From: Sphingomonas sp.
Lineage (GTDB): Bacteria; Pseudomonadota; Alphaproteobacteria; Sphingomonadales; Sphingomonadaceae
Assembly: GCF_019746665.1 (NCBI RefSeq)
Contig: NZ_JAIERS010000016.1
Coordinates: 1 to 48,455, forward strand
Direction: 5' to 3'
Length of the DNA stretch: 48,455 bases
Part shown: piece by piece, positions 44,216 to 48,455 of the stretch
Layout: every line of letters begins with the position of its first letter
How positions within the stretch are numbered: position 1 is the first letter of the stretch
The notes under the pieces: model-generated
The model's database searches: none
Seen by the model: the letters and a program-made list of their open reading frames with translations, nothing else
What the model was told of the DNA's origin: nothing
Position numbers and translations under genes: made by a program

Positions 44216-44770
44216 ATGACCGCTTTCACCGTTCCCACCCGCGACACCGTCAGCACTGGCAACCAGGCCCTGTTCGACGCGCTGAGCGGCCAGCTCGGCT
44301 TCGTGCCCAATCTCTACGCGACGCTCGCCCATTCGGATAACGCGCTGGGAACCTATCTCGCGCTGCAATCGGCCAAATCGTCGCTGAGCGCCAAGGCGCG
44401 CGAAGTCGTCAATCTCGTCGTCAGCCAGGTCAATGAGTGCGTCTATTGCCTCGCCGCGCACACCGCGCTCGGCAAGATGAACGGCTTCAGCGACGCGCAG
44501 ATCCTCGAAATCCGCAGCGGCAGCCTGGCGAGCGACGCCAAGCTCGACGCGCTCGCCCGCCTCACCCAGTCGATCGCGGTCAATCGCGGCCATGCCGATC
44601 CCGCGCTGGTCGAGGCGTTCTTCGCCGCCGGCTGGACCAAGGAAAATCTGGTCGATGCGATCGTGACGATCGGCGACAAGATGATCACCAACTATCTCCA
44701 CGCGGTCACCGCCGTGCCGGTCGATTTCCCCGCCGCTCCGGCGCTCGTCGGCGCGCTCGAACTGGCCTGA
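44216..44770 (+). CDS. AhpD-like carboxymuconolactone decarboxylase family protein
   Basis: This 184-residue protein shows the AhpD-type active site ECVYCLAAHTALGKMNGFSD with C75, C78 and H82. Family members reduce peroxides through this CxxC and are often linked with peroxiredoxins. GAGGAT lies upstream of the ATG at 44216; the open frame runs to 44126 but is not needed. A peroxiredoxin-like gene lies 3 kb downstream. Confidence 0.88.
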   Translation: MTAFTVPTRDTVSTGNQALFDALSGQLGFVPNLYATLAHSDNALGTYLALQSAKSSLSAKAREVVNLVVSQVNECVYCLAAHTALGKMNGFSDAQILEIRSGSLASDAKLDALARLTQSIAVNRGHADPALVEAFFAAGWTKENLVDAIVTIGDKMITNYLHAVTAVPVDFPAAPALVGALELA

Positions 44771-44842
44771 GCGCCAGCGTCCGCCCCCTCGTCCCCTGGC
44801 CCGGCGGTCCCCCTTGCGCCGGGCCACCCTAGGAACCCCGCC

Positions 44843-45808
44843 ATGACCTCGACCGCTTCCTCCTCCGTCGCGCGTCATGGCGGGGTTCGTTTTGTCCCCT
44901 CCCGCATGGTGACCGGCCTCGCCGCCGGCGTCTTCGCGGCGCTGGTGTGGGCGACCTATCTGATCGCCGCCAAGACCGGCACCGCCCAGGGCCTGATGCC
45001 GCAGGACATCGTGCTGCTGCGCTTCACGACCGCGGCGCTGGTGATGCTGCCGTGGCTGTCGCGCCACGATCCGGCGCGGCTCGCCGGGATCGGCTGGCGG
45101 CGCGCGGCGATCCTCGCGACGCTTGCCGGCCCACCGTTCATCGCGCTCAGCACCGGCGCCTATCTGTTCGCGCCGCTCGCGCATGGCGCGGTGATCCAAC
45201 CCTCGACCGTGACGCTCGCCTCGATGGGCGCGGCGGCGGTGCTGCTCAAGGAACGGCTGACGCGCGACAAGCTGGTCGGCGTCGCGCTGATCGTCGCCGG
45301 CTTGGCGGTGATCGCCAGCCACGCCCAGGTGATGGGCAACCCGCGCGTCTGGATCGGCGACTTGCTGTTCGTCGCCGCCGGGCTCAGCTGGGCGGCGTTC
45401 ACCGTGCTGCTCAAGCGCTGGAGCCTCGACGCGCTGGCGATGACGGCGGCGGTTTCGGTCGTCTCGGCGCTGGTGGTGGTGCCGCTGTTCCTGCTCGGCG
45501 GCGATTTCAGCCGGATCGCGGCGCTGCCGATGGGGGCGCTGGTCGCGCAGATCGTCGTGCAGGGCGTGCTTTCCGGGGTGCTGGCGTTCGTCGCCTTCGG
45601 GGTGGCGGTGCGTCACTTGGGCGCGGCCAAGGCCGGCCTGTTCCCCGCGATCGTGCCGGTGGCGACGCTGCTGCTGGGTATCCCCGTTACCGGTAACATA
45701 CCGGTTGGTTTCGAAATGATCGGTGCGGCATTGGCGACATTCGGTCTCGTCACCGCGATCGGTCTGGTCCGCGCGTTGTTTTCCTCATCCCCTCGAACCA
45801 AAGGATGA
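44843..45808 (+). CDS. EamA-family drug/metabolite transporter
   Basis: The 321-residue membrane protein has ten hydrophobic segments in two EamA repeats: LAAGVFAALVWATYLIAAKT starts the first, DLLFVAAGLSWAAFTVLLKR the second, with LGAAKAGLFPAIVPVATLLL near the end. The family exports a range of metabolites; the substrate is not predictable. It lies upstream of the OYE gene with only 4 bases between. Confidence 0.88.
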   Translation: MTSTASSSVARHGGVRFVPSRMVTGLAAGVFAALVWATYLIAAKTGTAQGLMPQDIVLLRFTTAALVMLPWLSRHDPARLAGIGWRRAAILATLAGPPFIALSTGAYLFAPLAHGAVIQPSTVTLASMGAAAVLLKERLTRDKLVGVALIVAGLAVIASHAQVMGNPRVWIGDLLFVAAGLSWAAFTVLLKRWSLDALAMTAAVSVVSALVVVPLFLLGGDFSRIAALPMGALVAQIVVQGVLSGVLAFVAFGVAVRHLGAAKAGLFPAIVPVATLLLGIPVTGNIPVGFEMIGAALATFGLVTAIGLVRALFSSSPRTKG

Positions 45809-45812
45809 TGCC

Positions 45813-46913
45813 ATGACGAACGATCCCCTGTTCCAGCCCATCCGCTATGGCGCGATCGAGGCGCCCAACCGCATCGTGATGGCGCCGCTCACCCGCACCC
45901 GCGCCAACGCCGATGACGCGCCGCACGCACTGCAGCAAACCTATTACCGCCAGCGCGCGACCGCCGGTCTGATCATTTCCGAAGCCACCCATATCTCGCC
46001 GCAGGGCAAGGGCTATGCCGGCGCGCCGGGCATCCATAGCGACAAGCAGGTCGAGGGCTGGCGCGGGGTGACGCAGGCGGTCCACGCGGCTGGCGGGCGG
46101 ATGATGCTGCAACTCTGGCATGTCGGGCGGCTGTCGCATCCTTCGCTGCAGCCGGGCGGCGGCCTGCCGGTCGCGCCGAGCGCGATCGGACTCACCGGCC
46201 ACGCCTTCACTTATGAAGGGCCGCAGGATTTCGTCGTGCCGCGCGCGCTCGAGATCGACGAAATTCCCGGCATTATCGACGATTATCGCCGCGCCGCGAT
46301 CAACGCCAAGGCGGCGGGGTTCGACGGGGTCGAGATCCACAGCGCCAACGCCTATCTGCTCGATCAATTCCTGCGCGACGGCACCAACCACCGCACCGAT
46401 CGCTATGGCGGCAGCATCGAGAACCGCACCCGGCTGACGCTCGAAGTCACCGACGCGGTGGTGGATGTGTGGGGCGCCGATCGCGTCGGCATCCGCTTGT
46501 CGCCCTCGCTCACGATCAACGGGATGAGCGACAGCAATCCGGCGCCGCTGTTCGGCTATCTGGCGGAGCAGCTCGGCAAGCGCGGCCTGGCTTATCTCCA
46601 TTGTGTCGAGCCGAGCGACCCGCGCGGCGATCCGTTCGATCGGATCGTCGATCCCCAGATCGTGCGCCGTGCGTTCGGCGGCAACTATATCGCCAATGGC
46701 AGCTATACCGGCGCCCGCGCTCGCGCGGCGCTGAGCGCGGGGGAGATCGACGCGGCCTCGTTCGGGCGGCTGTTCATCGCCAACCCCGATCTGCCGCGCC
46801 GCCTGAGGGAATGCCTGCCGACCAACCCGCTCAACGCCGCGCGCATCTATGGCGGCGGGGCGGACGGCTATACCGACTATCCCTTCTACGAGCAGGTGCC
46901 CCAGGACGCGTAA
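45813..46913 (+). CDS. Old yellow enzyme-type alkene reductase (NemA-like)
   Basis: The 366-residue FMN enzyme has PNRIVMAPLTRTRANADDAP, the flavin-binding LQLWHVGRLSHPSLQPGG, and DGVEIHSANAYLLDQFLRD with the HSAN pair, then RTDRYGGSIENRTRL. All are diagnostic for NemA/OYE proteins that reduce electrophilic alkenes and nitro compounds. The ATG at 45813 gives the family N-terminus; the longer frame to 45723 overlaps the transporter and is not credible. Confidence 0.95.
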   Translation: MTNDPLFQPIRYGAIEAPNRIVMAPLTRTRANADDAPHALQQTYYRQRATAGLIISEATHISPQGKGYAGAPGIHSDKQVEGWRGVTQAVHAAGGRMMLQLWHVGRLSHPSLQPGGGLPVAPSAIGLTGHAFTYEGPQDFVVPRALEIDEIPGIIDDYRRAAINAKAAGFDGVEIHSANAYLLDQFLRDGTNHRTDRYGGSIENRTRLTLEVTDAVVDVWGADRVGIRLSPSLTINGMSDSNPAPLFGYLAEQLGKRGLAYLHCVEPSDPRGDPFDRIVDPQIVRRAFGGNYIANGSYTGARARAALSAGEIDAASFGRLFIANPDLPRRLRECLPTNPLNAARIYGGGADGYTDYPFYEQVPQDA

Positions 46914-46927
46914 ATCCCCGTCGCGGT

Positions 46928-47821
46928 TCAACCCGCTTTCATCGCCCCGACCATGAAGGCGGCGAAGGCGCGGGCCTTGGCGGTGGGCAGCCGGCCCGGC
47001 GGAAACAGCGCCCAGAGATCGAGCGGCGGCAGGTGCCAATCGTCGAGCAGGCGCACCACCGCGCCGCTCGCCAGCTCGGGCGTGAACATCCAGTCCGAGG
47101 CGACCGCGAGCCCCATATCGGCGAGCACCGCCGCGCGCAGCCCCTCCGCGGCGCTCACCCGAACCCGCCCGCCGACGCGCACCGAAGCCTCGCTGCCGGA
47201 GACATGGCGAAAGGTCCAGCTCGGCGTGTCGAAGCGGGTATAGACGATCGCCTCATGCCCGGCGAGTTCGGCCGGGGTGCGGGGCGCGCCGGCGCGTTCG
47301 AGATAAGCCGGCGTCGCGACCACCGATCGCCGCCCCTCGGCGAGCTTGCGCGCGGTGGCGGTCGAATCGCTCAGCGCCCCCATCCGCAGCGAGAGATCGA
47401 TATTCTCCTCGATCATGTCGATCACCCGATCGTCGAGGATCACTTCCAGCTCCAGCTCGGCATGGGCGGCCAGGAACGCCGGCAGGCGCGGGATAACGTG
47501 GAGCCGGGCGAACGTCGTCGCGGCGGAGATGCGCAGTCGCCCGCTGAGGCCGCGTCCCGCGCCGCGCGCGGCGAGCTCGGCCTCGTCGGCTTCCTCCAAA
47601 GCGCGGCGCGCGCGCTCATAATAATGCTGGCCCGCCTCGGTTGGCGCGAGGCCACGGGTGGTGCGCGTGAGAAGCCGCACCCCCAGCCGATCCTCGAGCT
47701 GCGCGATGAGCTTGGAAACCGCCGGCTGCCCGACGTTCAGCTGGCGCGCGGCGGCGGTGAACGAGCCGCTGTCGACCACGCGCGTGAACGTGGCCATCGC
47801 CTGGAAACGGTCCATCGTCAT
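46928..47821 (-). CDS. LysR-family transcriptional regulator
   Basis: This 297-residue regulator has the N-terminal LysR helix-turn-helix (FTRVVDSGSFTAAARQLNVG, then QPAVSKLIAQLEDRLGVRLL) and a C-terminal periplasmic-binding-like effector domain. It converges with the OYE gene and is divergent from the peroxiredoxin-like gene (gap 116 bp). LysR regulators usually control the divergent gene. The upstream operon (AhpD-like, transporter, OYE) is another possible target. The effector is unknown. Confidence 0.92.
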   Translation of the reverse strand: MTMDRFQAMATFTRVVDSGSFTAAARQLNVGQPAVSKLIAQLEDRLGVRLLTRTTRGLAPTEAGQHYYERARRALEEADEAELAARGAGRGLSGRLRISAATTFARLHVIPRLPAFLAAHAELELEVILDDRVIDMIEENIDLSLRMGALSDSTATARKLAEGRRSVVATPAYLERAGAPRTPAELAGHEAIVYTRFDTPSWTFRHVSGSEASVRVGGRVRVSAAEGLRAAVLADMGLAVASDWMFTPELASGAVVRLLDDWHLPPLDLWALFPPGRLPTAKARAFAAFMVGAMKAG

Positions 47822-47937
47822 TCCCCCCTGGAATGAGAATTAGTGCTGTGAGCAGTCTGCCCTGCCTCGCGGCGATCGTCCATCACGTCCTTGTCGCGCC
47901 AAGCCATGCCGGCGCCCGCGCGGGAAAGGGCCGAACC

Positions 47938-48379
47938 ATGACGCTCCAGCAACGCCTCGATGCCTTCAAGGCCGATTTCAGGGCCGGCAAGCCGCCGTTC
48001 AACGCGCCGGCGTTCATCCACCGGATCATGGCGCGCGGCACCGAAGAGCTGATCGCCTCGGGCGCCGCGAGCCGGGCGCTGAAAGCGGGCGATCGTGCCC
48101 CCGATTTCGCGTTGCAGGCGCCCGACGGCGGCGTCGTGACTTCCGCCGCGCTGCTCGCGCGCGGGCCGCTGATCGTCAGCTTCTATCGCGGCGTGTGGTG
48201 TCCCTATTGCAACATGGAATTGCAGGCGTTGCAGGAAGCGCTGCCGGCCTTCACGGCGGCGGGGGCGCAGCTGGTCGCGATCTCGCCGCAGAACCGCGTC
48301 AACAGCCGCAAGTCGGTGCGCGAGAACGCGCTCGACTTTCCGATTCTCTCCGACCCCGGCAACATGGTCGCCGCGCAAT
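47938..48379 (+). pseudogene. Peroxiredoxin-like (AhpC/TSA) protein, interrupted by an IS
   Basis: The 147 codons present show a thioredoxin-fold AhpC/TSA protein: LKAGDRAPDFALQAPDGGVV, then LIVSFYRGVWCPYCNMELQA with C88 and C91, and LDFPILSDPGNMVAAQ. The CPYC pair is that of the peroxiredoxin-like family rather than a classical 2-Cys AhpC. After base 48379 the sequence becomes the IS end; the frame stays open to the window edge but encodes IS sequence. GGAAAGGG lies before the ATG at 47938. The remaining C-terminus would lie beyond the IS. Confidence 0.85.
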
Positions 48380-48455
48380 TGAGCTGCCCCCTTCTGAGTG
48401 GTCCATCGACTATGAGAGTCTGGATCAAGGAAGGGACGACGAATGCCTGCCAAGA
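48380..48455 (+). mobile_element. Left end of an IS3-family (IS407-group-like) insertion sequence
   Basis: The end begins TGAGCTGCCCCCTTCTGAG and has GTGGTCC farther in, pairing in pattern with the end at 1-75. A GGAAGGGACGACG ribosome binding site precedes an ATG at 48443, as expected for orfA. The element interrupts the peroxiredoxin-like gene and points in the same direction as the left copy. Only the first 76 bases are in the window. Confidence 0.7.
48443..48455 (+). CDS. IS3-type transposase OrfA, first codons (partial)
   Basis: ATG at 48443 begins MPAK, 63 bases inside the IS end and after a GGAAGGGA ribosome binding site. OrfA proteins of the IS407 group commonly begin MPAKR or MPKKR. 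The window ends after four codons, so the call rests on position and context. Confidence 0.4.

Overview
The window is a high-GC chromosomal segment of an alphaproteobacterium, most likely a Sphingomonadales member (Sphingomonas-like). This rests on the flagellar gene order, the protein sequences and the extragenic palindromes containing CCGGCGAAGGCC. I assigned it by reading alone; no database search was run.

Both ends run into an insertion sequence. Bases 1-75 look like the right end (orfB tail plus IRR) of an IS3-family, IS407-group element, and 48380-48455 like the left end (IRL plus first codons of orfA) of the same or a related element, in the same orientation. The left copy cuts flgK after about 110 codons. 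The right copy cuts a peroxiredoxin-like gene.

1-15653 is a flagellar region. flgBCDEFGHIJ-flgK' lies on the minus strand. On the plus strand are a divergent second stator pair (MotA-like/MotB-like) with flgA, then flgM-flgN, then lytic transglycosylase-flhA-fliA, then a canonical motA-motB pair. Three near-perfect sigma-54 promoters drive flgB, the second stator pair and the transglycosylase-flhA-fliA operon.

15654-25110 is mostly housekeeping: NDH-2 with a TetR regulator, a DUF2721 membrane protein, a frameshifted FemAB/GNAT-like gene, a 2OG-Fe(II) oxygenase, and a minus-strand lnt-metK-(secreted protein)-trmB run. The metK terminator hairpin carries the Shine-Dalgarno sequence of the following gene in its 3' arm.

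25435-35884 is metabolic and regulatory: a TPP-dependent enzyme, a STAS-like protein, an SMP-30-type hydrolase, a 3-oxoacid CoA-transferase operon (scoA-scoB) interrupted by a Phd/VapC-type toxin-antitoxin pair, an NAD-dependent epimerase, a FixJ-like regulator and a MASE1 hybrid histidine kinase.

36023-44056 is the most unusual region. A divergent two-component pair (intramembrane-sensing-type histidine kinase plus NtrC-type activator with a GAFTDA variant) faces a plus-strand operon of three very small predicted secreted peptides (two are tandem duplicates), a periplasmic adaptor, an ABC ATPase and an 832-residue FtsX-type permease. A sigma-54 promoter with two upstream dyads sits between them. 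It looks like a self-contained peptide production, export or sensing module.

44216-48379 holds an AhpD-like protein, an EamA transporter, an old-yellow-enzyme reductase, a LysR regulator and the IS-interrupted peroxiredoxin-like gene.
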